Positions 1 through 8,597 are shown, numbered from the stretch's first letter. The stretch: 64,000 nucleotides of DNA from Streptomyces davaonensis JCM 4913 (GCF_000349325.1 NC_020504.1:5676053-5740052), one strand, 5' to 3'. Translations and numbers: made by a program. Notes: a model not told the origin generated them from the letters alone.

Positions 1-628
1 AGAGGTTGCCGACGCCCTCGTGGTCGGAGAGGAAGGCGATCCGGCCGCCGACGAACATGGGGCAGGCGAGATGGCCGTCGAGGTCGGCCAGCAGGCGTTC
101 GCCATGGAACCACAGGCGACCGGTCGCGCCGCCCCGGTAGCGCTTCCAGGAGGCCGGCTCGTGCGGCGGGGTGCCGGTGAGCAGCAGGGTCTTGCGCTCG
201 CCGTCGAGGTCGGCGACCTGGATGTCACTGACCGGGCCCCAGGGCAGCTTGCGGCCGGGGGAGCCGTCGGGGGTGACCTTGTAGGCCCAGGTGAAGTACG
301 AGAAGGGCTCGCCGTGGGAGGCGACCGCGAGGATGTCGCCGTCCGGGGTCCAGCCGGTGACCTGGGTGTCCGCGGTGCCCCAGTGGCTGAGCTGCCGCGC
401 CGGCCCGCCGTCCGCCGGGACCAGGTGGATCTCGGGGACGAGGCTGCGCCAGCTCGTGTACGCGAGGTGCGTGCCGTCGGGCGAGAAGCGGGGATGGCCC
501 GCCTTGGTGCGGTCGACGGTGAGCCGCCAGGCGCGGCCGGGTCCGTCCAGGGAGGTCAGCCAGAGGTCGTCCTCGGCCACGAAGCACAGCAGGTCACCGT
601 TGAGATGGGGCAGGCGCAGATAGCTCAC
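1..628 (-). CDS. Tricorn-like S41 family protease, N-terminal part (3' end outside window)
   Basis: The first 209 codons of a minus-strand gene that runs off the left edge. Translation begins MSYLRLPHLNGDLLCFVAED and continues with WD/PDZ-like beta-propeller phrases such as HPRFSPDGTHLAYTSW. This matches the N-terminal six-bladed propeller of bacterial Tricorn protease homologues, large cytoplasmic peptidases that degrade oligopeptides released by the proteasome or Lon/Clp. The catalytic S41 core would lie outside the window. The start is a GTG at 628; an AGGAGG sits directly against it, closer than usual, but no better in-frame start is visible. Family is fairly certain from the propeller signature; activity cannot be judged from this fragment. 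Confidence 0.72.
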   Translation of the reverse strand, partial: MSYLRLPHLNGDLLCFVAEDDLWLTSLDGPGRAWRLTVDRTKAGHPRFSPDGTHLAYTSWRSLVPEIHLVPADGGPARQLSHWGTADTQVTGWTPDGDILAVASHGEPFSYFTWAYKVTPDGSPGRKLPWGPVSDIQVADLDGERKTLLLTGTPPHEPASWKRYRGGATGRLWFHGERLLADLDGHLACPMFVGGRIAFLSDHEGVGNL

Positions 629-709
629 CTCCTCATGCTTTTCCGCTGAATGAGCCCGGGCAACTCGTGAGAAAGCGGACGGATGCGCGAAGGGTGACCC
701 GCGACACGT

Positions 710-771
710 ACGAAACGGTTTCGTTTCGCATGGGTCCTGCGGTACATTCGTCCTGTACGAAACCGTGTCGT
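710..771 (+). promoter_or_regulatory. Two TetR-type operators upstream of the TetR-MMPL pair
   Basis: Positions 710-724 read ACGAAACGGTTTCGT, palindromic apart from its central base. Positions 757-771 read ACGAAACCGTGTCGT, the same palindrome with one mismatch. Both are preceded by GT. They lie 53-114 nt before the TetR start, where a promoter is expected, so they probably bind the TetR product of the next gene and give autoregulation plus control of the MMPL exporter. Confidence 0.7.
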
Positions 772-823
772 TCCCAGCACGCGGTTCTCGACAAAGAGTT
801 CGCAGCGGAAAGGGGAGTGCATC

Positions 824-1429
824 ATGGCCGAGGCAGTAACCACACGTCGCAGCCGGATCACGCCCGAGCGTGAGGCCGAGCTGTACGAGGCCGTGCTCGA
901 CCTGCTCCGCGAAGTCGGCTACGACGCCCTGACCATGGACGCGGTCGCCGCGCGCACCAAGTCCAGCAAGGCCACGCTCTACCGCCAGTGGGGCGGCAAG
1001 GCCGAGCTCGTCGCGAAGGCCGTACGGCACAGCAAGCCGGGCGGTATCGGCCTCAGCGAGATCGACACCGGGTCGCTCAGGGGCGATCTGCACGCCCTCA
1101 CCATGCGTTCGGACGACTGCGAGATGGAGCAGAACTCCGCGCTGATGCGCGGCCTCGCCATGGCCGTGCACAGCAACCCGGATCTCCTCCAGTCGTTCCG
1201 GGAGCATCTCATCGAGCCCGAGATGGCGGAGTTCCGCCGGGTGGTGCAGCGGGCGATCGACCGGGGTGAGGTCCGTGCGGACAACCCGGCGATCGGCTAC
1301 ATGATGCACATGATGCTCGGCGGGTTCGCCGCCCGCACGATGATCGACGAGCTGCCGCCGACGCAGGAATTCCTCATCTCGTACATCGACGCCGTGGTCC
1401 TCCCCGCCCTCGGCGTGCCCACCACCTGA
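824..1429 (+). CDS. TetR family transcriptional regulator
   Basis: A 201-residue protein of normal TetR length. Residues about 15-60 form the TetR DNA-binding domain, with the helix-turn-helix phrase TMDAVAARTKSSKATLYRQW. The rest is an all-helical ligand-binding and dimerisation domain. An ATG at 824 preceded by GGAAAGGGGAG sets the start. It lies 130 nt upstream of and codirectional with an MMPL exporter, and two palindromes sit in its own promoter. It is therefore probably the local repressor of the exporter, released by a lipid or drug-like ligand. The ligand cannot be inferred. Confidence 0.85.
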   Translation: MAEAVTTRRSRITPEREAELYEAVLDLLREVGYDALTMDAVAARTKSSKATLYRQWGGKAELVAKAVRHSKPGGIGLSEIDTGSLRGDLHALTMRSDDCEMEQNSALMRGLAMAVHSNPDLLQSFREHLIEPEMAEFRRVVQRAIDRGEVRADNPAIGYMMHMMLGGFAARTMIDELPPTQEFLISYIDAVVLPALGVPTT

Positions 1430-1559
1430 GCCCGTCCCTGGGCGCGCTCAGTACCCGACAAGTCCCCAGCAAGCCCTCCACCTGACGTCACCGCTCACGT
1501 CGCCGGGCTGATCCACCCTGCCCTGAACACCCCCACGACATGACCGGGAGTACGCCTCC

Positions 1560-3773
1560 GTGGCCACGTTCCTCTATCGACTGGGCCGGCTCGCCTTCCG
1601 GCGCCGGCACTTCGTCGCCCTGATCTGGGTGGCCCTGCTGACGCTCGCGGGCGTCGGCGCCGCCTCCGCGCCCGCCGCGGGCAACTCATCCTTCTCCATC
1701 CCCGGCACCGAGGCCCAGAAGGCCTTCGACCTGCTGGAGGAACGATTCCCCGGTTCCAGTGCCGACGGAGCGACCGCCCGGGTCGTCTTCCAGGCGCCGG
1801 ACGGGCACAAGCTCGCGGACGCCGACAACAAGGCCGCCGTCGAGCAGGCCGTCAAGGAACTCGGCACCGGCTCCGAGGTCGTCTCCGTCACCGACCCCTT
1901 CGAGACCAAGTCGGTCTCCGAGGACGGCAGTGTCGGCTACGCCCAGGTCCGCTACGAGGTCTCCGGCATGGAACTGGAGGACTCCTCCAAGGAGGCCCTG
2001 GAACACGCCGCCGACGAGGCCCGCGAGACCGGCCTGACCGTGGAGATCGGCGGTGACGCGCTCCAGGCCACGCCCGAGACCGGGTCCACCGAGATCATCG
2101 GTATCGCGGTCGCCGCCGTCGTCCTCGTCATCACCCTGGGCTCGCTGGTCGCGGCCGGACTGCCGCTGCTGACCGCCCTGATCGGCGTCGGCATCGGCGT
2201 CTCCACGATCACCGCGCTCGCCAACGCGCTGGAGCTGGGCTCCACCACCTCCACGCTGGCCATGATGATCGGCCTCGCCGTCGGCATCGACTACGCGCTG
2301 TTCATCGTCTCCCGCTACCGCGCCGAACTGGCCGAGGGCCGGGACCGCGAGGAAGCCGTCGGCCGGGCCGCCGGCACCGCGGGCTCCGCGGTCGTCTTCG
2401 CCGGTCTCACGGTCGTGATCGCGCTGGTCGGCCTGTCGGTCGTCAACATCCCGATGCTCACCAAGATGGGCATCGCCGCGGCCGGAACGGTCGTCATCGC
2501 GGTCCTGATCGCCCTGACGATGATCCCGGCGCTGCTCGGCTACGCGGGCCGCAAGGTGCAGCCCGCGGGCGAGAAGAGCAAGCTGTTCGGCCGTAAGAGG
2601 ACGCCGTCCGGGAAGCCCAACATGGGCACCCGCTGGGCCAGCTTCGTGGTCCGCCGTCCGGTCGCCGTGCTGCTCTTCGGCATCGTCGGCCTCGGTGCCG
2701 CGGCCGTCCCGGTCACCTCGCTGGAGCTCGGCCTGCCCGACGACGGTTCGCAACCCACCTCCACCACCCAGCGCCGCGCCTACGACCTGCTCTCCGAGGG
2801 CTTCGGACCCGGCTTCAACGGCCCCCTGATGGTCGTCGGCGACGCCAAGGGCAGCGCCGACCCGAAGGCCGCCGCCACCGAGGTGGCCGACGAGATCAAG
2901 GACCTGAACGGCGTCGTCACGGTCACCCCGGCGACGTTCAACAAGTCCGGGGACACCTTCACCATCACCGTGATCCCCGACTCCAAGCCCTCCTCCACCG
3001 AGACCGAGGACCTGGTCCACGCCATCCGGGACACCGGCGCCGGCATCGAGGCCGACACCGACACCGAGGTGCTGGTCAGCGGCACCACGGCGATGAACAT
3101 CGACTTCTCGCAGAAGATGAACGACGCGCTGATCCCGTATCTGGCGCTGGTGGTGGGCCTGGCCTTCCTCCTCCTCATCGCGGTGTTCCGCTCGATCCTC
3201 GTCCCGCTGAAGGCGGCGCTCGGCTTCCTGCTGAGCGTGCTCGCCGCGCTCGGCGCCGTGGTCGCGGTCTTCCAGTGGGGCTGGCTGTCCGGCCTCATGG
3301 GCGTCGAGGAGACCGGCCCGATCATGTCGATGATGCCGATCTTCATGGTCGGCGTGGTCTTCGGTCTGGCGATGGACTACGAGGTGTTCCTCGTGACCCG
3401 GATGCGTGAGGCGTACGTCCACGGCGAGAAGCCCAGCCAGGCCGTGGTGACCGGCTTCAAGCACGGCGCGCGTGTGGTCACGGCCGCCGCGGTGATCATG
3501 ATGGCGGTCTTCGCGGGCTTCATCGGCTCCTCCGAGTCGATGGTCAAGATGATCGGCTTCGGCCTCGCCATCGCGGTCTTCTTCGACGCGTTCGTGGTCC
3601 GCATGGCGATCGTGCCGGCGGTCCTGGCCCTGCTCGGCAAGAAGGCCTGGTGGCTGCCGAAGTGGCTGGACCGCGCCCTGCCGAACGTGGACGTCGAGGG
3701 CGAGGGCCTGACGCGCCTGTCCGAGGCGCGCGCGACCGACGCCGACGAGGACAAGGAGCTGGTACGCGCCTGA
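1560..3773 (+). CDS. MMPL family RND-type membrane transporter
   Basis: A 737-residue polytopic membrane protein with the duplicated MMPL/RND layout. TM1 is at about 17-37, followed by a large extracytoplasmic loop (about 40-175), five TM segments (about 178-330), a second extracytoplasmic loop (about 390-520) and five more TM segments. Conserved phrases AVGIDYALFIVSRYR and GLAMDYEVFLVTRMRE carry the acidic residues of the proton relay in TM4 and TM10. Such proteins export lipids, siderophores or drugs using the proton gradient. The start is GTG 1560, with GGGAG nine bases upstream. It follows a TetR gene with paired operators and is closed by a strong terminator, so the two look like one regulated unit. 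Substrate unknown. Confidence 0.88.
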   Translation: MATFLYRLGRLAFRRRHFVALIWVALLTLAGVGAASAPAAGNSSFSIPGTEAQKAFDLLEERFPGSSADGATARVVFQAPDGHKLADADNKAAVEQAVKELGTGSEVVSVTDPFETKSVSEDGSVGYAQVRYEVSGMELEDSSKEALEHAADEARETGLTVEIGGDALQATPETGSTEIIGIAVAAVVLVITLGSLVAAGLPLLTALIGVGIGVSTITALANALELGSTTSTLAMMIGLAVGIDYALFIVSRYRAELAEGRDREEAVGRAAGTAGSAVVFAGLTVVIALVGLSVVNIPMLTKMGIAAAGTVVIAVLIALTMIPALLGYAGRKVQPAGEKSKLFGRKRTPSGKPNMGTRWASFVVRRPVAVLLFGIVGLGAAAVPVTSLELGLPDDGSQPTSTTQRRAYDLLSEGFGPGFNGPLMVVGDAKGSADPKAAATEVADEIKDLNGVVTVTPATFNKSGDTFTITVIPDSKPSSTETEDLVHAIRDTGAGIEADTDTEVLVSGTTAMNIDFSQKMNDALIPYLALVVGLAFLLLIAVFRSILVPLKAALGFLLSVLAALGAVVAVFQWGWLSGLMGVEETGPIMSMMPIFMVGVVFGLAMDYEVFLVTRMREAYVHGEKPSQAVVTGFKHGARVVTAAAVIMMAVFAGFIGSSESMVKMIGFGLAIAVFFDAFVVRMAIVPAVLALLGKKAWWLPKWLDRALPNVDVEGEGLTRLSEARATDADEDKELVRA

Positions 3774-3793
3774 GGTACCGCTTCCGAGTGACC

Positions 3794-3848
3794 AGCCGGT
3801 GAGGGCCAACGTGGGGACGGTGGCGCCCTCACCGGCTGTTCCTTTTTG
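3794..3848 (+). terminator. Rho-independent terminator of the MMPL gene
   Basis: A perfect 13-bp stem (3794-3806 with 3825-3837, AGCCGGTGAGGGC / GCCCTCACCGGCT) with an 18-nt loop. It is followed by GTTCCTTTTTG, one of the few clear T tracts in the window. Confidence 0.85.
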
Positions 3849-3917
3849 ACGGCGTCGCGTGCGCAGGGCGCCGAATCCGGTCGCATGTCCGGTACACGTA
3901 CCGCTAGCGTGCCCTTC

Positions 3918-4415
3918 ATGACGACTGCCGAGTCAGGAGCCCACCCCCGATTCGCCGCCGCCCTCGACGAGTTGGGGCTCGGGGCGGTCAAGGCGCAGGT
4001 GCGGCGCTTTCCGGAGGCCACCCGGACCGCCGCCGAGGCGGCCGCCGCGATCGGGTGCGAGCTGAGCCAGATCTGCAAGTCCCTGATCTTCGCCGCCGAC
4101 GGTGTGCCCGTCCTCGTCCTCATGGACGGCGCCTCCCGCGTCGACATGGAGCTGGTGCGCCGCGAACTCGGCGCCGAGCAGGTCACCCGGCCCAAGGCGG
4201 ACGTCGTACGGGAGACCACCGGGTACGCCATCGGCGGCGTACCGCCCTTCGGGCACCGGACGAGGACCAGGGTCCTCGCCGACCGTTCGCTGCTCGACCA
4301 CGACCTGGTCTGGGCCGCGGCGGGCACCCCGTACACCGTCTTCCCCATGGAACCCAAGGCCCTGATCGCCCACGCGGGCGGCGCTCTGGTGGACGTGCGC
4401 GAGCGCACCGCGTGA
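3918..4415 (+). CDS. YbaK/EbsC family aminoacyl-tRNA deacylase-like protein
   Basis: A 165-residue YbaK/ProX-fold protein. It contains the conserved lysine in CKSLIF near residue 51 and the phrases KADVVRETTGYAIGGVPPFGH and TVFPMEPKAL that line the substrate pocket. The family hydrolyses misacylated tRNAs such as Cys-tRNA(Pro) in trans. The reading frame is open further upstream, but the ATG at 3918 is preferred: TAGCGT at 3905-3910 ends seven bases before it and no ribosome-binding site is present, which fits a leaderless transcript. Its TGA overlaps the GTG of the DMT transporter gene by four bases, implying coexpression. Confidence 0.85.
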   Translation: MTTAESGAHPRFAAALDELGLGAVKAQVRRFPEATRTAAEAAAAIGCELSQICKSLIFAADGVPVLVLMDGASRVDMELVRRELGAEQVTRPKADVVRETTGYAIGGVPPFGHRTRTRVLADRSLLDHDLVWAAAGTPYTVFPMEPKALIAHAGGALVDVRERTA

Positions 4416-5143
4416 CGCCACTGGTCGTCACGGCCGTCCTGCTCGCCGCGGTCACGCACGCCAGCTGGAACGCGCTCGCCCACCGCATCCCCGACAAGCT
4501 CGTCGGGTTCGCGCTGATCTCGGGCGGCGGGATGCTGCTCGGTCTTGCGGCGGTGCCGTTCACGGCGTTCCCGGCGGCCGGGGCCTGGCCGTATCTGATC
4601 GCCTCGGCGGTGATCCACATCGCCTACTACGCCCTGCTGATGACGTCCTTCCGGCTCGGCGACTTCGGGCAGGCCTACCCCCTCGCCCGCGGCACCGCGC
4701 CCCTCGTCGTCACCCTGCTCGCCGCCGTCTTCGCCCACGAGGTGCCGGACCGCTGGGCGGCCACCGGCATCGCGGTCTCCTGCGCCGGGCTGACCGGGGT
4801 CGCCCTGTGGGGCCTGCGCGGGCACCGGCCGAACTGGGCGGCGATCGGCGCGGCGCTCGCGACCGGCCTGACCATCGCGGCGTACACGGTCGTCGACGGC
4901 CTGGGCGTCCGCGCCTCCGGGTCCTCCCTCGGCTATATCGCCTGGTTGATGGCGGTGCAAGGCACGGTGATCCCGGCGTACGCGCTGTACCGCTGGCGCC
5001 GGGAGACGGCCACGGTGCTACGGCCGTTCGCCGCGGTCGGGCTGCTCGGCGCGGCGCTGTCCGTCGCCGCGTACGCCCTGGTGCTGTGGGCCCAGACGCG
5101 GGCCGAACTGGCGCCGATCGCCGCCTTGAGGGAGTCCTCGGTC
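4412..5143 (+). pseudogene. DMT/EamA family transporter, 5' fragment (interrupted)
   Basis: The first 244 codons of a drug/metabolite-type transporter with about nine hydrophobic helices, starting at a GTG that overlaps the previous stop codon. The conserved phrase AELAPIAALRESSV is reached at 5143. Sequence then diverges and the frame closes with unrelated residues at 5206 (264 codons in all). The expected continuation (IIVGAAIGAVFFKERFG and the last helix) appears at 5934-6062 in another frame. Between the two lies an inserted segment carrying a minus-strand gene. The transporter normally exports small metabolites; loss of the tenth helix makes this copy probably inactive, though a truncated protein could still be made. 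Confidence 0.85.
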
Positions 5144-5933
5144 AAGTCTTGCTCATGCGGTAATAACTTCGCTGTTCAGGGGGCAGGAGTGCTTAACCCA
5201 GGGTGAGCCATTGGATGCCTAGGCGGCTGACCTCCACCGTTTCCTCCTCGGTGATCGGTTCGCGCCCCGTCGCCTTGCGCAGGAAGTGAATCTGACTCCA
5301 GCCGAGCTTCTCCAGCGTCGGCGCCTCGTCTGGGCCGCCGAGCAGAAGATCCTGCACCAGATCCGCGGCCTGGGAAGTCAGCCACGGTTCGCGCCCCAGG
5401 GCGTCGGCCAGGTCTAGGCCGTGAACGGCGACCTCGACCACTCGCGTCAGCAGGAACTCCGACAGGAGCATCGGATCGCCGTGCCGGGTGCGCACCACAC
5501 GCCCTTCCGGCTCGGCCCGGCACAGTCGCTCGACCTGCTGCCAGGTGGCGTCGAAGTCCTCGGCGAGGGCGGCACCGCTGAGCTGCTCGGCCGCATGATT
5601 CTGGGCCAGGGCGATCCGAGCCGCGTTGGTGTCCGGAGCGAAACGGTCGTCGGGCCGGTAGTACTCCACTGCCGAGACCTCGGCGCGGGCCGGTGCCGGC
5701 GCGGCCAGCATGCCCGGCAGCCAGGCGATCACCACCCGGACGTGTGCCAGCAACTCGCTCACCGTCCACGGTGCGCACCGCGTCGGCAGATGCCACTCGG
5801 CCGCCGAGACTCCGGTCATCGCCCGTGCGAGCGGCCCAGCCTCAAGACGAAACGCTTCAACTACCCGCCCCTGATCCATGTCGATCAAGCTACCCGGTCG
5901 GGACTGGTGCAGCAGCGGATCGAACGCGCCCCG
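5144..5933. other. Insertion of about 790 bp splitting the DMT transporter gene
   Basis: Bounded on the left by the break in the transporter frame after 5143 and on the right by its resumption at about 5934. The two edges resemble each other (TTGAGGGAGTCCTCGGTCA at 5125-5143 and CCGAGGGGCACGTCGATCA at 5931-5949, 12 of 19 identical), like a degenerate duplicated target or attachment core. The segment holds one complete minus-strand gene and a short AT-richer left end (5145-5190). No transposase, integrase or clear terminal inverted repeat is visible, so the mechanism is unknown. Confidence 0.7.
5193..5879 (-). CDS. Maleylpyruvate isomerase N-terminal (MDMPI/DinB-fold) family protein
   Basis: A 228-residue protein of the mycothiol-dependent maleylpyruvate isomerase/DinB helical-bundle fold. 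Histidines expected to bind a divalent metal occur in LLAHVRVV and in VEVAVHGLDLADAL. The pattern PTRCAPWTVSELLAHV is typical of actinobacterial members. Many of these act as mycothiol-dependent transferases or have no known substrate. ATG 5879 is chosen because TAGCTT ends seven bases upstream and no Shine-Dalgarno is present; a TTG at 5888 in the same frame is the alternative. It is the sole gene inside a segment that breaks the DMT transporter gene, on the opposite strand, so it looks acquired. Confidence 0.75.
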   Translation of the reverse strand: MDQGRVVEAFRLEAGPLARAMTGVSAAEWHLPTRCAPWTVSELLAHVRVVIAWLPGMLAAPAPARAEVSAVEYYRPDDRFAPDTNAARIALAQNHAAEQLSGAALAEDFDATWQQVERLCRAEPEGRVVRTRHGDPMLLSEFLLTRVVEVAVHGLDLADALGREPWLTSQAADLVQDLLLGGPDEAPTLEKLGWSQIHFLRKATGREPITEEETVEVSRLGIQWLTLG

Positions 5934-6062
5934 AGGGGCACGTCGATCATCGTGGGGGCGGCGATCGGCGCCGTGTTCTTCAAGGAGAGGTTCGGGGCGC
6001 CGCGGATCGTGGCCGCGGCGCTGTTGGTGGTGGGGATCGGGCTGATGTTGCGGACGGGGTAG
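5934..6062 (+). pseudogene. DMT/EamA transporter, detached 3' fragment
   Basis: Codes for about 43 residues beginning RGTSIIVGAAIGAVFF and ending IVAAALLVVGIGLMLRTG, the last helix and tail expected of the transporter that starts at 4412. It lies in a different frame from the 5' part and has no start signal of its own. It is kept only as a remnant of the interrupted gene. Confidence 0.85.
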
Positions 6063-6093
6063 GGCCGGGTGTTCTCGGCCGGTTCCGCTCGGG

Positions 6094-6522
6094 TCAGCCC
6101 TGGCTGTTGCCGGAGTCCGTCGGGCGTACGGCGACCGCGTCGACCTCGAAGAGCATCCCCGGGAGGGCCAGGGCGGCGACTCCGCTGAGGGTCTGGGCGG
6201 GGAGGCGGTCGCCGAACCGGGCGCCCAGCGCCTTGCCGAGCACCTGGAGCTTCGAGGGCTCGTGGTCGACGATGAACGTGCCGAGCCGCACCACCTGCTC
6301 GAAGCCCAGGCCCACGCCCGCCAGCGCCGACTCCAGCCGGTCGAAGGCGAGCTCGACCTGGGTGGCGAAGTCGCCGGGGACGGGGGAGCCGGAGGAGTCG
6401 GAGGCGTACTGGCCGGCGATGTGGACGATCTCGCCGGGTGCGGAGACGGCGTGGCTGTAGCCGAAGGGGGCAGGGTCGTGGAGCGTTGCCGGGTTGGTGA
6501 TCGTGCGCTCGTCAGACGTCAT
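6094..6522 (-). CDS. RidA family protein (YjgF/YER057c/UK114)
   Basis: A 142-residue RidA-like protein, the normal length. It carries the family phrases VHIAGQYASD, ATQVELAFDRLESALAGVG and PAQTLSGVAALALPGMLFEVDAVAV. RidA proteins deaminate reactive enamine/imine intermediates from PLP enzymes. The arginine that marks active RidA (in the sequence P.R..) is not evident here, so it may belong to an Rid subfamily without imine deaminase activity. The start is ATG 6522. It converges with the transporter remnant and diverges from the DUF1876 gene. Confidence 0.8.
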   Translation of the reverse strand: MTSDERTITNPATLHDPAPFGYSHAVSAPGEIVHIAGQYASDSSGSPVPGDFATQVELAFDRLESALAGVGLGFEQVVRLGTFIVDHEPSKLQVLGKALGARFGDRLPAQTLSGVAALALPGMLFEVDAVAVRPTDSGNSQG

Positions 6523-6628
6523 GATCCACTCAACGCTCGGGAAACCGCTGCCGATTCCGTGCCCTTGCGGTGGTGTGGAACGTGGCTGAAGGAGCACCCT
6601 GGAAGCAAGCGTTCCGGAGGTGATCGTC

Positions 6629-6904
6629 ATGATGCACACCACAGTGGGATGGCACGTCGAGATGGAGTTCAGCGAGGACGACCAGCACACACGCTCGGCC
6701 GCGCTGGTACGCCTGCCCGACGGGACCGAGGTACGGGCCCAGGGCCACGCCAGCCGCCACCACACCGACGCGAATCAGCCACGCGTGGGTGAGGAAATAG
6801 CGGCCGCCCGCGCGCTGAACGAACTCGCCATGCAGCTGCTGACGAAGGCGCACGGGGAGATCGACGCGGCGTCGGGACGTACCTCGCACCCGATTCACGT
6901 CTGA
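6629..6904 (+). CDS. DUF1876 domain-containing small protein
   Basis: A 91-residue protein of the actinobacterial DUF1876 family (GWHVEMEFSEDDQHTRSAALVRLPDGTEV, then PRVGEEIAAARALNELAMQL). The family has a small alpha/beta fold reminiscent of double-stranded-RNA-binding domains, and its function is unknown. The ribosome-binding site GGAGGTGATC at 6616-6625 is almost a perfect complement of the 16S tail and places the start at ATG 6629 (or the ATG immediately after it). High translation is therefore expected. It stands alone, divergent from ridA. Confidence 0.8.
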   Translation: MMHTTVGWHVEMEFSEDDQHTRSAALVRLPDGTEVRAQGHASRHHTDANQPRVGEEIAAARALNELAMQLLTKAHGEIDAASGRTSHPIHV

Positions 6905-6975
6905 AGACGCGCCGGGGCGCGCGGGGTGGCTCGCGCGCCTGGCGTGATTGACGAGCGCGGGGCGCGCGCGAAGGC

Positions 6976-8154
6976 CTACGCGCCCTGCGTGAGCGACTGT
7001 CGTACCGCGCGCACCAGCGCCTGCGCGCGGGGGTCCGCGGTCACCGTCTTGCGGAAGCCGTTGGTGACGTAGCCGAAGGCGATGCCCGAGGCGGGGTCGG
7101 CGAAGCCGAGGGAGCCGCCGCGGCCGGGGTGGCCGAAGGAGTCGGGGGAGAGGAACGGGGACGCGCTGCCGTGCAGCATGAAGCCGAGGCCGAAGCGGGT
7201 GTTCACGACCAGGACCCGGTCCGGACCGGCGGACTCCTCCGCGCGGGCGAGGCGTGCCGTGTCCTCGTCGAAGAGGCGCACGCCGTCGACGTCGCCGATC
7301 AGCGCCGCGTACACGCGGGCGAGTCCGTCGGCGGTGGCTATGCCATTTGTCGCGGGCAGCGCGCTCGCCCGGTACGCCGGTTCGTTCTGGTCCGGGAAGG
7401 GCGTGATCGCGGCGAAGGCGCGGCGGGTGAGGGAGTCCGGGTCGGTGTACGCCTCGGTGACCGAGCGCTTGGGGCGGGCGCGCAGAACCGCACCGGAGGC
7501 GGGTTCGGGCCCTTCGACCTTGCCGACCCGGCCCGCGCGGCCCGCGGCTTCCTCCGCGGCGGGCAGTCCGAGCCAGAAGTCGGCTCCGAGCGGGCCGGCG
7601 ATCTCCGCCGCGATCCATTCGCCGGCGCCCTGCCCGGTCACGCGGCGCACGATTTCGTCGAGCATCCAGCCGTAGGTCAGCGCGTGATAGCCGTGCGCGC
7701 TCCCCGGCTCCCACACGGGCGCCTGCGCGGCCACCGCCTCGGGCCCCCTGGCCGGATCGAGCGCCTCGTCCGGGGTGAGCGGCCGGTCGAGCACCGGCAG
7801 CCCCGCGCGATGGTTCAGCACATGCCGGACCAGCACCCGCTCCTTGCCCTGCGCCTTGAACTCCGGCCAGTACTCGCCCACCGGCGCGTCCAGATCCAGC
7901 AGCCCACGCTGATGCAGCAGGAGCAGTACGGCGGCGGCGACGCCCTTGGTCGCCGAGCGCACGACCTGCGCGGTGCCCCGCTGCCAGGGCTCCGTGCCGT
8001 CGACGTCCTTGGTGCCGGCCCACAGGTCGACGACCTTGCGGCCGTCCCGGTACACGGCGACCGCCGCGCCCCGGTCCCCGAGCGTGGCGAAGTTCCGCGC
8101 GAACGCCTCCCCGACCGGCTCGAAGCCCTCGGCCACTGTGCCGTTCACGTCCAC
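6976..8154 (-). CDS. Serine hydrolase, beta-lactamase class C / EstB fold
   Basis: A 392-residue protein of the beta-lactamase-related family. The nucleophile motif SxxK is SATK at residues 67-70, the tyrosine motif is in HGYHALTYGW, and the third motif appears as HPGRGGSLGFADP. No signal peptide is present, so it is likely a cytoplasmic esterase or peptidase (EstB-like) rather than a resistance enzyme. GTG 8154 is chosen because GGAAGGA lies nine bases upstream; GTG 8148 is possible. It is a single-gene unit divergent from a small membrane protein. Confidence 0.85.
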   Translation of the reverse strand: MDVNGTVAEGFEPVGEAFARNFATLGDRGAAVAVYRDGRKVVDLWAGTKDVDGTEPWQRGTAQVVRSATKGVAAAVLLLLHQRGLLDLDAPVGEYWPEFKAQGKERVLVRHVLNHRAGLPVLDRPLTPDEALDPARGPEAVAAQAPVWEPGSAHGYHALTYGWMLDEIVRRVTGQGAGEWIAAEIAGPLGADFWLGLPAAEEAAGRAGRVGKVEGPEPASGAVLRARPKRSVTEAYTDPDSLTRRAFAAITPFPDQNEPAYRASALPATNGIATADGLARVYAALIGDVDGVRLFDEDTARLARAEESAGPDRVLVVNTRFGLGFMLHGSASPFLSPDSFGHPGRGGSLGFADPASGIAFGYVTNGFRKTVTADPRAQALVRAVRQSLTQGA

Positions 8155-8289
8155 GCCCGTCCGTCCTTCCGTTTGCCTGCGACAGTGGGTGCAACAACGG
8201 GTGGTCGTCCGCGATTCCTCCACGAGACCCCGACAACCATGATGCGGAAGGGGCTCATCCGCATGCGACCGGGTCGATAGCCTGCCGGT

Positions 8290-8556
8290 GTGACCAAGAA
8301 ACCCCTGATAGCCGCGGTGGCGTTGGCAGTTGTGTGCGCCGGCGCGGGCGCCGCCGCGTACGCCGCCTTCGCCGAGGACACCTCCGTGTCCGTCCACACG
8401 GAGCCGCCGAAGAGCCGTGCGGACTACATCGAGCTGTGGCAGGCGGATCTGGCGAAATCGGGCAAGGAACTGCCCGCGGACGTGGACTCGATGACCACGC
8501 AGGAGATCCTCGACGCGTGGGGCGAGGAGCTGGGGAAGCACGCCCAGCCCGGATGA
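8290..8556 (+). CDS. Small membrane-anchored hypothetical protein
   Basis: An 88-residue protein not recognised as a known family. Residues 5-28 form one hydrophobic segment (LIAAVALAVVCAGAGAAAYAAF) that could be an anchor or an uncleaved signal, followed by a short acidic extracytoplasmic part with RADYIELWQADLAKSGKELP. TAGCCT at 8278-8283 ends six bases before the GTG start, so the transcript is probably leaderless. A strong hairpin follows. Codon use looks native. Confidence 0.65.
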   Translation: MTKKPLIAAVALAVVCAGAGAAAYAAFAEDTSVSVHTEPPKSRADYIELWQADLAKSGKELPADVDSMTTQEILDAWGEELGKHAQPG

Positions 8557-8563
8557 CAGCGTA

Positions 8564-8597
8564 CGGAGGGGTCCGCGTCGCCTCGCGGACCCCTCCG
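8564..8597. terminator. Bidirectional hairpin between convergent genes
   Basis: A perfect 14-bp stem (8564-8577 with 8584-8597) closed by the six-base loop TCGCCT. It lies eight bases after one gene and ten bases after the stop of the convergent protease gene. No T tract follows, as is usual in Streptomyces. Confidence 0.8.

Noticed and set aside
1686..3809. A 707-codon open frame antisense to the MMPL gene
   Set aside because: Its product is a monotonous Asp/Arg/His/Gly-rich sequence, the usual shadow of a high-GC gene; the plus-strand frame has clear MMPL motifs.
6530..8541. Possible longer versions of the serine hydrolase and RidA starting far upstream
   Set aside because: The extensions are Arg/Gly-rich and cross neighbouring genes or promoters; the chosen starts agree with family N-termini and local signals.
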